Positions 44,119-54,950 of a stretch of 64,000 nt of DNA are shown piece after piece. The DNA is taken from contig JAHQIY010000003.1 in the NCBI GenBank assembly GCA_019054805.1, positions 1,054,001 to 1,118,000 on the forward strand, given 5' to 3'. The notes under the pieces are model-generated. The model did no database searches, was not told the origin of the DNA, and saw only the letters and a program-made list of their open reading frames with translations. A program made the position numbers and the translations under genes. How positions within the stretch are numbered: the first letter of the stretch is position 1; every line of letters begins with the position of its first letter. This DNA comes from Brachionus manjavacas (taxonomy: Eukaryota; Rotifera; Eurotatoria; Ploima; Brachionidae).

Positions 44119-44650
44119 TATTAAAAAATACAAAATTTAGAGTGTAATAAAATAAAATTAAAGCAAATAAAAATTTTAATTTTAAAACCAGATTTTAATC
44201 CACTTATTACGTTAAATTTCACCTATGTTAAAAGTTCCTTCCTTTTAATGTGAGCACTAAAAGTTTTTTTTTCGAAAACTGCAGGGCTAAAATTCCATTT
44301 AAAAAAGAGTATTAATTCTTTAAAATCAAATTTTTATGGGGCAATTGAGTTTATTTAAATAATGACCTAAATTTTGAAACTTTCTTTAAATGCGGGGTTA
44401 AAAATTTAAAATAAAATGAATTAAAATAATTCTTAAAAAATAAACAAAAAGTTGGGCTTGATTTTTTGAAAATGAATTTTTTTCATAGAATTGACATAAA
44501 GAAAAAATATCGAAGAATAATCTTCATAGAAAATTCATTTATAAATTTTTACTCTCTTTTAATTATTTTCTTTTTAAAATTTAATGAGCGCATTTTAAAA
44601 AAAGCATTTTTTCACTTTTAAAAATGAATAGATCAAAAAGGCCAATATAA
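44119..44650. other. AT-rich spacer, nothing recognised
   Basis: No frame or repeat to report. Confidence 0.5.
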
Positions 44651-44968
44651 GAAAAAGAAGATTTTTTTTCGCCGATAAGACTTAGAAATAGAGCCATACC
44701 AAAAGTTGGTAAAGCGAGTGGAATCGAAACCTGTGCCTCGGAAGCTCAAGATCTTTGTAGTCACCCCGTTGTAAACAAGTGTATTAAAAATTTTACTAGA
44801 GAGCAATATGTAACAGAGATAAGTTCTGAAAAAATTAAGTCTGGTTTTGTTTTTGAAAGAGAGAAAAATGTAATAAAAAACTCAATTAAAGATTTGTTTA
44901 ACACTTATAATAGGAAGAATGTTTTGAGCTTAATGGATAATTTTGTTCGTATTCTTAAATATTATTAA
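44651..44968 (+). CDS. Unrecognised open frame, possibly a terminal exon
   Basis: 105 codons without a stop in a region where stops are otherwise frequent, with balanced composition: RNRAIPKVGKASGIETCASE, AQDLCSHPVVNKCIKNFTRE, QYVTEISSEKIKSGFVFERE, ending MDNFVRILKYY and a stop. There is no ATG at its left end, so it would be a 3' exon or a relic whose start is lost. Three Cys lie within 25 residues. I do not recognise the family. It may be the cut end of a transposon gene: a MITE lies 530 bp to the left and a LINE 70 bp to the right. Confidence 0.35.
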   Translation, partial: EKEDFFSPIRLRNRAIPKVGKASGIETCASEAQDLCSHPVVNKCIKNFTREQYVTEISSEKIKSGFVFEREKNVIKNSIKDLFNTYNRKNVLSLMDNFVRILKYY

Positions 44969-45039
44969 TTAAATTAGTTAATTTACATTTGTATTTTTAT
45001 TTAAAAAAATTGACTTTTTTAATGAAATTAGTATATTTG

Positions 45040-46010
45040 ATAGATAGTAGTTGTAGTAGTAGTAGTATTGTGAGCTGTAACACAAAAGTGTGAGTGCAGT
45101 TCATAACGCTGCACTTTATCAGCTTGCAACCTTGGTTGCATTATGTCAAAGTTACTTAGTATCAGATTCTGTAAACAGATCTTCTCCAGGTCTCCGACTT
45201 CATGTGTCCATCAATTTTGGCCTTAAACTGATTGACCGTATCAGTCCCTACTTTTTCCGTAGATAAAAAGTTCCAAAGTTGTATTTGTTCGGTTAAGAAC
45301 TTATCCATCATGGTCTCTAATACTGATTCTATACATACAGATACAGAAAGGGACCTAATACTGATCCTTGAGGCACACCATTTGTTATATTTCTCCACCT
45401 TGACTCCGACGTGCCAATAACCATCTTTTGCCTTCTATAGCTCAAGATTGCCTTGATTCAGTCAAGCAATTAACCACATATTTCATTCGCTATAAACCTT
45501 GATGAGTTGTTTCCTATGTGAAACCACATCAAAAGCCTTCTCAAAGTCCGTGTATAGTACATCCACCCACTTTTTATTACCCACGCTCATCAACACTATC
45601 TGCTGACACTCCAAAAGGTTAGTTACACATGCCTAAAGTTGAACAAAACCATGCTTAGAGATCAATTTGTAATTTGTTAGATCTGCTGTTATCCAAACTC
45701 TAACTATTCTTTTCATTACTTAACAACATACTGATGTCAAGGAAACTGGTCTGTAATTTTACGCCTTAATTTTACTCCCATTTTTGTACAATGCAAAGAT
45801 TTTCGGTTCCCTCCTTTCATCCGGTAGGTCTCTCTCATTTAACGATTTGCTGAAAATTATAGAGAGTGCTTTTGATAACTCTTGAGAGCAACATTTTGAT
45901 ACCATTTGTGTCACCTCGTCTCCGCCTGGTGACTTGTCGCAATTTAGTTTCTCCAACCTTGATTGTACATCTCTGCTTTCAATCTTTTTTCAATTTAAAG
46001 ACCCAATTCT
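45040..46010 (-). mobile_element. CR1-like LINE with (TAC)n tail, minus strand
   Basis: The minus strand encodes LNCDKSPGGDEVTQMV, LSIIFSKSLNERDLPDERRE, then DVLYTDFEKAF-like and DWIKAIL-type pieces in shifting frames, and a C-terminal end NQFKAKIDGHMKSETWRRSV. The TAC-type tail is at about 45045-45070. An internal part of the palm is missing, since the catalytic block is not found. Dead copy. Confidence 0.8.
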
Positions 46011-46594
46011 CTCACTCACCTTCTGAGTTATTCATAAACTCATAAACTGAGTTATTATTGTTCATTCCCCTTTTAACAAACTTAATTTTATTTCAATAAA
46101 TTTATATTATAAATTTTTTTTTATGCATTTTGATATTTTTTTTTAATCGAATTTAGAAATTTTTATTGTCTTTTTTCAATTGATAAAATTTCTATTAAAA
46201 ATGAAACTTATTCTATTTGACTATTTTAAATAAATAATTTCTGTATTACATTTTGGCATTTTTGTCTCATTTCTATAAAAAAAATTTCTTTATAAAGACA
46301 AAGAGTCCATTAATTTTCAAAGAATTTGACATGTATATTAATTACATTAGAAATCATTAGAAATCACCTTCTCATAAAAACTTTTTAAAATAGTAAATTA
46401 ATTGTCCATAATATGCCTGATAATTAACTGATCGTAACTCGATTACAATCAAAAAACATTTCCAGAAAAATCATTTAATTCTAGTATTTCAAGATTTTCA
46501 AGAAGTTGTTAAACAAATATGCTCTTTATTTCAAATGATTTCGACAATGAGATTGAATTTGAAAATTATTTTGCACTAAATTTTAAGATAGATA
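46011..46594. other. AT-rich spacer, nothing recognised
   Basis: No frame or repeat to report. Confidence 0.5.
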
Positions 46595-47490
46595 TGTTGA
46601 GACTCAAAGCTTGACACTACAAACTCCTCATTTCTCTAGTCCTTATTTCTTTATTTTGTTAACCCATGTTTTCAATTCCTTTTCTAAAGCACATGTTCTA
46701 GCTACTATATAAACCACTACCTCTTTTGTTATAATTTTGGATTCCAATAAACTATTAACTTAATTTTACATTTGTTCCATCCTAGTGTACCCACCCTAAA
46801 GTCACTTCCAAGTTGAGACTTTACATTTGGTGCCCAACGGGAGGATTCTATTATATATTTTAGTAGGATCCTTAAGATTAGACTCACGCGACCCATCTGG
46901 TGAATAGATCATACCGGTATACACTCGTGAATACGACGCTATACCAACAGTACCTTCGCACAGATAGTACTCCAGCACTCGGTAATCACGTTAAATAACG
47001 GATTATAACAGGAGAAACCAGGTACCCACGTAGAATCTAGCCATGAAACATGTAGATAAATTGAAAGACATAATGACGAAGTGGTTTTTCGGACTCTACA
47101 ACGACAAGGAAAACATATCGAATCCAACACCAACCCCACATGGAAAATCGTAGAACTATGCAAGGTGTTAATGGGAAGCATGTACACTCAAATGCTTCAC
47201 CAATACCAAAACAACTAAATTCAACTACTCTATTGTGCATCATTCCTGGTCGTTATTATAGTTGTGTACAGCCGCATCAGATTCAAAACAGCAGCTGATT
47301 TATTCAATGTAGGGTTAAAAATTGTGTACTCACCAATCCAATGGTTAACCAAGACAAAAGTTCACTATCCAATACCAATCATGAGTGTCCCATCCTACAT
47401 TCCACCCAGGTTCACAAAAGACCGAGATTTGGCTACGCACATCCACTGGCTACGCACCTTTGAACGGTATGCCTCACGACTGAAAGAAAA
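46595..47490 (+). mobile_element. LTR retrotransposon fossil: LTR, primer site and start of gag
   Basis: An LTR of about 230 bp (46595-46825, ending in ACA) is followed by a primer-binding-site-like TTTGGTGCCCAACGGGAG, a leader and a short gag-like piece near 47380-47490. A related solo LTR lies at 18.4-18.6 kb. The element is broken and mostly absent: pol and the second LTR are not found. Probably old. Its right edge abuts a WD40-like fragment. Confidence 0.65.
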
Positions 47491-47931
47491 GATTTTTTAT
47501 AATGTTTCCATTTTGAGAATTTCTTATCACAATATCAAAATTATTTCCTTGTTGACCAATTGCTAAATCATCATTCTTTAAAACTGTTAAACATAAGAAA
47601 CTATCATTGACTTGTATTATTTTTTTCAATTGTTCACCATTAGAAATTTTCAAATCCCAAATTAATAATGTCTTGCTATTATAATAACCAGCTACTAAAT
47701 CACCATTTGATAAAAGACCAAAAACCCAGGGAGCCGAATAAACACTGCTCAAGTTTTTTTTAATAACACCTTGTTTAACATCCCAAATTTTAACTAAATT
47801 ACCTAAGCTTCCTCTCACTACATCACCATTTGGCAACGGAAGAATTCTTCTATAGCCAGAACTAATCGACACATTTAGTTTAACAGTACCATTAAAATAA
47901 ACAGATGGTTTGTTTGGTGAATTAGTTCTTT
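47490..47931 (-). pseudogene. WD40-type propeller fragment
   Basis: An uninterrupted minus-strand frame of about 147 codons with three repeats: LPLPNGDVVRGSLGNLVKIW, LLSNGDLVAGYYNSKTLLIW and LKNDDLAIGQQGNNFDIVIR, each followed by a G-x-x-x-K-x-L-type turn. There is no ATG at its left and it is cut at both ends, by the Tigger element (starting 47938) and by the LTR-element junction near 47490. It resembles the many N-G-x-x-x-S/G-G repeat proteins of invertebrates. It is either a piece of a host gene moved by transposons or cargo of an unidentified element. Confidence 0.55.
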
Positions 47932-47937
47932 AAAATA

Positions 47938-49890
47938 CAGTAAAGTACGGTTATAACGAACACGGATATAACGAAAATTCGTTTATAAAGAAAAATAAAA
48001 CACTGTTGTTCAGAACAATAATACTTTTAATACATTTTCTTTCGGTTATAACGAAGTACGCTAATAGCGAAAATTCGGTTATAACGAAGCATTTTTTGAT
48101 AATTTTCAATGAAATTTTATTCGCTTATAACGAAAATATTAAAAAATACATTTGAGAAATACTGGTCTCTTAATTTTTAATAATAGAAATCAGCAAATAA
48201 GTATGAATTTTCTTGAAGACCGAAATCTTAAAACTAATCCCTACTTAATGATCAATTAATATTCTGAAAAATCACACATTAACCTTTATAAAATAAAAAA
48301 AAAAACAGGAAAGTATTATGTTAAAAAAATGTTAGAAAAAACAAAACCAACTAAACGTAAGGTTTTTACATTTTTTCGTTTTTTTTCGTTTTCGTTTTTA
48401 ACTCGAAAAAGCACTCGCAGAATGGATCAGAGAAAAAGTTGGAAATGGTATACAGATAGATGGATCAATAATTACAACAAAAGCAACAGAATACGCTATT
48501 AGATTTCATTATCCTAAATTCAAACCGAATCCTGGCTGGCTAGACAGGTTCAAAACTCGATATGTAATCAAGCTTCAAACATTACACGGAGAATCAGGCT
48601 CAGTCGACAAAACGGAAGTTACAACATGGAAAAATAATCTTTCAACATTAACGTCGGATTATTCGCCAACTGATATTTTTAACGCCGACGAGACTGGACT
48701 TTTTTACAAGTTACTTCCCAACATATCTTACTGTTTTAGAGACCAAAATTGTATCACAGGCAAAAAGAGCAAAGAGCGAGTAACAATGTTATTTACATGC
48801 AACTTAAATGGTTCCAAAAAATTGAAACCATTAATGATCGGAAAATACAAAAACCCTAGATGTTTCAAGGGAGTAAATTTATCAAGTCTAGGCATTAAAT
48901 ATCGATTCAATAAAAAAGCCTGGATGACAAATGCTTTATTTCGTGAATGGTTGATTGACATTAACAAGCAGTTTAAAAACCAAAATAGAAAAATTTTATT
49001 ATTCTTAGATAATTTTTCTGGGCATAATATAGATAATCTTCCACTGGATCATGTAAAGGTAATATTTTTTCCTCCGAACACAACTTCTGTATTACAACCT
49101 TTAGATCAAGGAATTATTTATAATTTCAAACAAAATTACCGCAAATTTATGATGCAAAATAGAATTGCAAAAATCGACAGTATGGATGCTTTCAAAAAAG
49201 AAAAAGAAATCGACTTGTACGATTGCATTAAAATGGTTACACAAGCCTGGAAAATGGTTAAATGTACATCGATTGAAAACTGTTTTTTAAAGGCAGGTTT
49301 CAAAAATAAAGAATCTATTGATACCAATTTCGAGTCAAAAAAATACGAAGATGAAGAAAAAGTGGAAAAAGAAAAATTATGGAAGCATTTTCAACAATTT
49401 CGATTTATTCCAACGGACGTTTCTTTTCAAGAGTATGTTGAAATTGATAATCAATTAGCTGTATATCAAGAAAAAACCGACGAAGAAACAATTAATTTGA
49501 TTAACAACCAAGATGAAAGTTCAAGTCAAACTGTTTGTGACCTAAGCGATGATGAGAACCAGCAAGAAAATGATGAAGATGAACACGATGAGAAAATGAC
49601 AAATCAACAAGCTTTAAAAATGATTATTCAAATAAGGAAGCATCTTTCAATATCAAAACATAATTTTGAGTCATCAATTGATAGCTTGGGTTCAATTGAG
49701 AATGAAATCTTGGGTCTAATGGTTAAACAAAAAACCATCTCCGATTATTTTAAAAAATAATTTATAATTTTTTTTCATATTTATCATTATTAATTCGTTT
49801 TAATTAAATAAAAAATTTAAAAAAAAATTTTTTTTGTCTTTTTCGGATGTAACGAAGTTCGGTTATAACAGACCGTTTTTTGATTTAATT
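47938..49890 (+). mobile_element. Tigger/pogo DNA transposon
   Basis: The left end, next to TA, is CAGTAAAGTACGGTTATAAC then GAAC, followed by at least five subterminal copies of CGGTTATAACGAA-like units to about 48130. The right end has GTAACGAAGTTCGGTTATAA then CAG in opposite orientation. It carries one transposase gene (48402-49760). The right-hand TIR is less complete than the left, so the copy may be immobile. Confidence 0.8.
48402..49760 (+). CDS. Pogo/Tigger transposase (N-terminal HTH missing)
   Basis: An open frame of 452 codons; the first in-frame ATG is at 48786. Order: CENP-B/Tc5-type HTH (PNPGWLDRFKTRYVIK), then the DDE_1 catalytic domain with IFNADETGLFY, ILLFLDNFSGHN and SVLQPLDQGIIYNFK. 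The three Asp include a D-31-D spacing, normal for pogo elements. The C-terminal third is acidic (DLSDDENQQENDEDEHDEK) and ends KQKTISDYFKK, a consensus PCNA-binding box (Q-x-x-I-x-x-Y-F). The psq-type first HTH is not present. A stub MLEKTKPTKRK at 48329 may be its start, followed by a loss. There are no stops in the catalytic part, so this copy is young compared with its neighbours. Confidence 0.85.
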   Translation, partial: LEKALAEWIREKVGNGIQIDGSIITTKATEYAIRFHYPKFKPNPGWLDRFKTRYVIKLQTLHGESGSVDKTEVTTWKNNLSTLTSDYSPTDIFNADETGLFYKLLPNISYCFRDQNCITGKKSKERVTMLFTCNLNGSKKLKPLMIGKYKNPRCFKGVNLSSLGIKYRFNKKAWMTNALFREWLIDINKQFKNQNRKILLFLDNFSGHNIDNLPLDHVKVIFFPPNTTSVLQPLDQGIIYNFKQNYRKFMMQNRIAKIDSMDAFKKEKEIDLYDCIKMVTQAWKMVKCTSIENCFLKAGFKNKESIDTNFESKKYEDEEKVEKEKLWKHFQQFRFIPTDVSFQEYVEIDNQLAVYQEKTDEETINLINNQDESSSQTVCDLSDDENQQENDEDEHDEKMTNQQALKMIIQIRKHLSISKHNFESSIDSLGSIENEILGLMVKQKTISDYFKK

Positions 49891-49892
49891 TA

Positions 49893-50835
49893 ACTAATTA
49901 CACCCACCAAACTTCCACGTCATCCTCATCGTTTACGCTCAAGACCATAATGCTGCCCTCGCCAGGATAGCCACCCTTGAATATGACATAGTTGAACTCC
50001 GCGGGATTATCAAAGAACTACAGGCTGCAAAGGACACTACACTAGCGACGCCAAATTTCCAATGGAGCAATCTTTTCCAGAAAAACCACGCTAACGACAA
50101 AACGGACCCAACAATGCCGGTTATGCTTACTATGATACAGAGAGAGCAACAGTCTAAAGCCGAGAAGAAGAACTGCATAACGGTTAACGGCCTACATTCC
50201 GGGGATCAACCACAAAAAGCACTAAACCCGGAATCAGAAAAAGTTATAAACACTTTTTTTAGTACCCTTGAAATCAACCCGACCACTGAGGTCAAACGGA
50301 AATACCTCACCAAACCCAGAGACCCGACTAAGACCCATCTACTGATTGTTGAACTGAACGATGAACCTACCCAGCAGAAAGCTCTTAGGAACGCCAAGAA
50401 ACTGAAAGACGTCGAGCCGTTCAAGAAGACCTATGTAAATCGGGACCTCACACCCTTTGAGCACGCTACGGAAAGGAAGCTTCGAGAGGAACGTTACAAG
50501 CTAAACGACACATTGGAGCAAAGTGAAACAATAGGAGGGAGGCCTGTCAATCCGAAGCGGGCAAGCAATTCTACTGGGGTTTCCGTTGGGGCTACCTCTA
50601 CAAGATTGACAGAGTCACGAAGAAGATACTCGCATACAGTATCTTGTTCAACTCCTCTAGCCAAATAGTCCACTCATCAGATTCCTGGACACCAACGCCA
50701 CATCGCTAAACAACAAATGGGACGAACTCAAGGCCAGGTTGATAACCGAGAACTACCCTCATCTACTGTTGATCACCGAAACCTGGTTCACAAGCAACTC
50801 AATCACGAACCTGGATAACTTTACCCTCTTCAGAA
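49893..50835 (+). mobile_element. LINE 5' part: ORF1 and start of endonuclease
   Basis: ORF1 is open from about 49893, with a coiled-coil (ALARIATLEYDIVELRGIIK) and a globular part (KTHLLIVELNDEPTQQKALR, KTYVNRDLTPFEHATERKLR). After a shift it ends in a FYWGFRWGYLYKIDRVTK tail. A homologous tail lies at 54.69-54.95 kb on the other strand. An APE-type endonuclease then starts (LLITETWFTSNSITNLDNFT) and is cut off at about 50835 by an LTR element. CR1-like two-ORF architecture. Confidence 0.75.
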
Positions 50836-50839
50836 TTTT

Positions 50840-53690
50840 AACAAACAGTTTGCGCACGGCACTTGATTTATTTAATTATGTATTGAAAAACCATTCTTGT
50901 TCATTTATATTATCTGTTTAACTTAAGTATATTTTAACTTATATATATTTTATACTTTGGCTACCAGAGTGGCCAGTTTCTATTTTAGATAAATTAAGCT
51001 ATTAAAAATTATCAATTGTATTTCTTGAATTGTTCATTTGGAAAACATTTCATTGGTGACGAGGACAAAAACAAAAAGCGTGGAATGGCGGAAGCATATA
51101 TCGGTGAATTCGATGTCGAGAACAAGTATGAGATCGACAAGAGATGGGAGAAGTGGATTTCGAAGTTTAAACGTGTTCTTGCTTCAAAGAAAGAAGTCAC
51201 TGACAACAAAGAAATGATCAACTGGCTGTTGTTGTGTGCTGGTCCAGATGTTGATCAAATCTACTGCGTCAAGTGCGGAGAGAAGCTTGAATCGTTGGAA
51301 AATATAATTATATATATAATTATATATATAAAGGAAAATATAATTTTATATAGGAAAATATATCAGTGCGATTATATACAGCTTCAAATCTGATGATCTC
51401 AAGAGGCGAGCGTTGCAAGTTAAAGAATTGACTCTAGATAAACTCGTTGAGATGGGAAACGAGGAAGAGTCAGTCAAATATACTGTTCGGCAGTTGAATG
51501 AACTCAAGATCACTGAACGAGTCGAAATAAATAAGGTCAATCCCTTTGATGCATGTAGTATGAGCGGCGTTACTTCTCCGCACAAATCAGCATGTCCAGC
51601 AAAAGGCCAAGTCTGTCTCAATTGTGGGGAGCTTGACCATTATGCAAGAGTTTGCAAGTCGGCTCGAAAGAACAAAAGCAACCAATATGGTGGTCAAAAC
51701 GAATTAACTACGCTTGGCGATTTCAAAACGAGAGTCAGGTATGATGGCCAATATAGATCAATCACCTTCATTGTAGTATATGGTGATCATGGTAATCTGC
51801 TAAGCTATGGAAGTTCAGTTCAGTTGGGCATTGTAAACGAGATAAGATGTGCTCAAAAAGAACATACTGCACCAAGAGCGAGTATAGCGAATATAAATGC
51901 AAGCACATCATCTCATTCCAAAATGATTGACCAAAAATATGCTGAATATGCAAAACGATACCCGTCCTTATTTTCTGGTAAAACTGGTCGCTTGAAGGAT
52001 TTCGTGTGTAAACTAAATATTGATGAGTCTGTCAAGCCTAGTCAACAAAAAGTCCGCCAGGTTCCCTTTCATCAGCGAGAAGCAGTTGAGAAATTGATTA
52101 TGGCCATGTTTGAAGATGACATCATTGAGCCGGCTTCTGGTCCAACTCCATAGATTTCGCCCATCGTAATAGTACCTAAACCGTCCGGTGAGATTCGTAT
52201 TTGCGTAGATAGTCGAGCGGCAAACAAAGCAATCATGAGGACTGTCACAACACCACGAACCGTTGAAGATTTGATCGTCAACCTGATTTGATCGTCAGCT
52301 GTCATTTCCAAGTTTTATCTCAGATCTGGTTACAATCAGATCCTTCTGAGTGAGGAATCAAGATAAACACAGCATTTGCGACGCATTTGGGTGTTTTTCA
52401 ATACAAATGTCCAAGCTTTGATCTAAATGCAGCAGCAGAAATCTTTCAGAAGACAATAGAATTAGAATTGTCTGGTCTGGATGGTGTAATGAATTTCAGC
52501 GATGATATCATCGTGTTTGGAAAAGATCAGCAAGAGCATGATGAAAAATTGCGCAAAGTGATGGAAAGATTGGAACAATCGGGTCTTACCGTAAATGAGA
52601 AGAAGTGTGAGTTAAATAAGAAAGAATTGGCAATCTTTGGTCTCAACTTTTCCCAAGATAGTATCAAAGTCGAAAAATCAAATGCTTTAAAACAAGCTGG
52701 TCAACCAACGACAGTAAATGAAGTAAGAAGCTTGTTAGATCTGGCAAATTGTTGCAGTCGTTTCATTCAAGATTTCTCCACTATGGTCAAGCCGTAAAGA
52801 GATTTAACACGCAAAAACGTCCGCTGGTATTGGAATGCTGAGCAAGATGAAGCTTTAGACAAGCTTGAGCATGTAGTGAATGACAAATGTTTGGCATACT
52901 TTGACATTAATAAGAAAACCAGACTTATAGTGGATGCAAGTCCGGTTGGTGTCGCTGTGGCTATGTCTCAGTTTCCAGTTGATAATGAAGTTGATGAACG
53001 GGTGGTTATGTACGCGAGTCGAAGTCTATCAGATGTTGAACAGAGGTATTGTCAAGTGGAACGTAAAGCTTTGGCAGTGGTATGGGCGTGTGAATAGTTA
53101 CATCTTTATGTTTTTGCATCTGAATTTGAGATTGTATTGGACAACAAAGCTGTACAGTTGATTTTTAACAATCCAAATTCGACGCCCAAAGCAAGAATTG
53201 AACGTTGGTGTCTGCGAATGTTACCATATCGTTTCACAGTCAAGCACAGACCTGGTATAAACAACATAGCAGATTACATGTTCAGACATCCAGTTGAACC
53301 AGATACAAGAGCCCAAGAGGTTGATACCGAGTTATACATTAATAATGTTTGTTCAAGGGCGATACCAAATGCTATTACAAGACAAGACATGGTGAAAGCA
53401 ACAAATGAAGATCAGATGCTTCAGAAAGTGATCAATATGCTGAAAGGTCAAGCTGTAAAAATTGACAAATGCTTCAATGCGGTGCTTAATGAGTTTTACG
53501 TCACGGGTGACAATTTGGTCATGCGTGGTACAAAATTGGTGGTACAAGAGATGTTAAGAGATGAAGAATTATGTCTGCAAATCTCTGCAAAAATTTTTTG
53601 CATGCATAATTATCTAGTCCCAAAAATAGTCAAAGTCAGAACTTTTTTTTTTAATTTTTTTCAAAAGTCCAGCTTTTCTTGGCAACCATA
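50840..53690 (+). mobile_element. Ty3/gypsy-type LTR retrotransposon fossil
   Basis: An LTR-like stretch of about 200 bp ends near 51050 before a TTGGTGACGAGGAC primer-site-like sequence, then come gag with a CCHC zinc knuckle (CLNCGELDHYARVC), reverse transcriptase, and RNase H with the downstream linker. No integrase or second LTR is seen. Broken, with several breaks; moderate age. It is inserted into a LINE. Confidence 0.85.
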
Positions 53691-53863
53691 AAAACTATTA
53701 TGGATTCCTCTCAATTCACTAACCGGGAGTCTTCGATCTAATTTATTAGTTGATATTGAAATTCAGTATCAGAAAATGTTAATTGAATAATTGATCTTGA
53801 ATTTCACTGATCTTGAGTTTTAAAAGACCCCTAAATTTTACTATCTTGTTTTGGGCCTTTCTT
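53691..53863. other. Short spacer, nothing recognised
   Basis: No repeat or frame; ends at a TTAA (53864-53867). Confidence 0.4.
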
Positions 53864-53867
53864 TTAA

Positions 53868-54690
53868 CACTAGAAAGCCCGGAGGTTTTTTAAACCCCTT
53901 TTTGATTTAAAAACCTAAATGAAAATAAAAATACTATTTTTAAATTAAAAGTTTATTTTGTCCCTGTTTTGAATTTATATTCAATTGTTAAATTTATTTT
54001 TAAATTTAAAAATAATTTCAATAATTTTTTTGAACACCTATTAAAAATTAAACTCTGATCCAGCTATTTGATTGCTAGAACATCAAACTAATAAACTAAA
54101 AGTAAAAAAAAATTAAAATAAGAAGATCAGTGTCAGCTTTACGTGCATTGGAACGCTTAAATCATTATGTTGATGCGTATTCAAACGTATCAGATGATTC
54201 AGAATTTAAATTCGAAAATGATGAGGACTTTGATATTTATTTAAATGACTGTGATGAAATATAAATAAGGAAAAGAATATATTTTTAATTAGAAAAGTGC
54301 TCTTTCTAGCTATTCTGTTTCTAGAGTTGATAAGATAGCTTTTTCATCATTTTTGGTTATATTCGATTTCACAATAATAAAAAAGATACATGAAGGCACA
54401 AATATTTATGCTCAAACACTTGATCATAATATCTCTTTTGATCGAGAGGAAATAATTGCTTTTATTGGATTATTTTTTGTAGAAGAGTAATTTGTCCAGG
54501 TGTACCAATCAAAGTATTATGGCCAAAGAAATATAAGGGTCTACCCGGTTTTGTTATCAGTTGATAACATTTTTTATTGTTTCTTATATAAAGTTCCTAT
54601 TGTTTCAGATTTTAAGATTAGAAACTTGTGGGATAGATTGATAGAAAACTTAAGGCTTGCTACCGCCAGAATTGACGTTAATGGGACGTA
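53868..54690 (+). mobile_element. piggyBac-like transposon remnant
   Basis: Begins CACTAGAAAGCCCGGAGG directly after TTAA, the piggyBac target, and the terminal sequence resembles piggyBac ends (C-x-C-T-A-G-A-A-A-G). Inside are transposase relics: ALRALERLNHYVDAYSNVSD (acidic N-terminus, to DCDEI and a stop at about 54262) and, near 54385-54480, EGTNIYAQTLDHNISFDREE, IIAFIGLFFVEE, the start of the DDE_Tnp_1_7 domain. Stops and shifts break it. The catalytic Asp blocks and right end are missing; a LINE fragment adjoins at 54690. Confidence 0.6.
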
Positions 54691-54950
54691 ATAGCATGCT
54701 TGGTTGCTCTGTCGATACGGCACAGTTTCCCCAACCTGATACCCCAGTAAAATTTTGTCCCATTTTGTAATCCACCATTTTTAAACCCCCCATCACCAAG
54801 GTCCAATTGGCTGTTTTCGGAATTACGTCTTTGCCTCATTTCTCTTTCTATCTCCGTTTCGTTTCTTGTCAAGTCTGGGTTAATATAACACTTGTTCCAG
54901 GGTTCTGAACAAGAACTCGAATCTTTTGGATATTTCAATAAATATCAAAA
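54690..54950 (-). mobile_element. LINE ORF1 C-terminal fragment
   Basis: An 86-codon minus frame, KCYINPDLTRNETEIEREMR ... KFYWGIRLGKLCRIDRATKH, homologous to the ORF1 end at 50.4-50.65 kb (KTYVNRDLTP ... FYWG). Family of the CR1-like LINEs here. Confidence 0.7.

Noticed and set aside
43882-44124. 80-codon frame with repeated F-E-T/S-C-F units
   Set aside because: It lies within a MITE and follows from its internal DNA repeats.
48728-48967. Minus-strand 79-codon frame
   Set aside because: Shadow of the Tigger transposase.
50206-50424. Minus-strand 72-codon frame
   Set aside because: Shadow of the LINE ORF1, whose plus frame continues a coiled-coil and a tail found elsewhere in the window.
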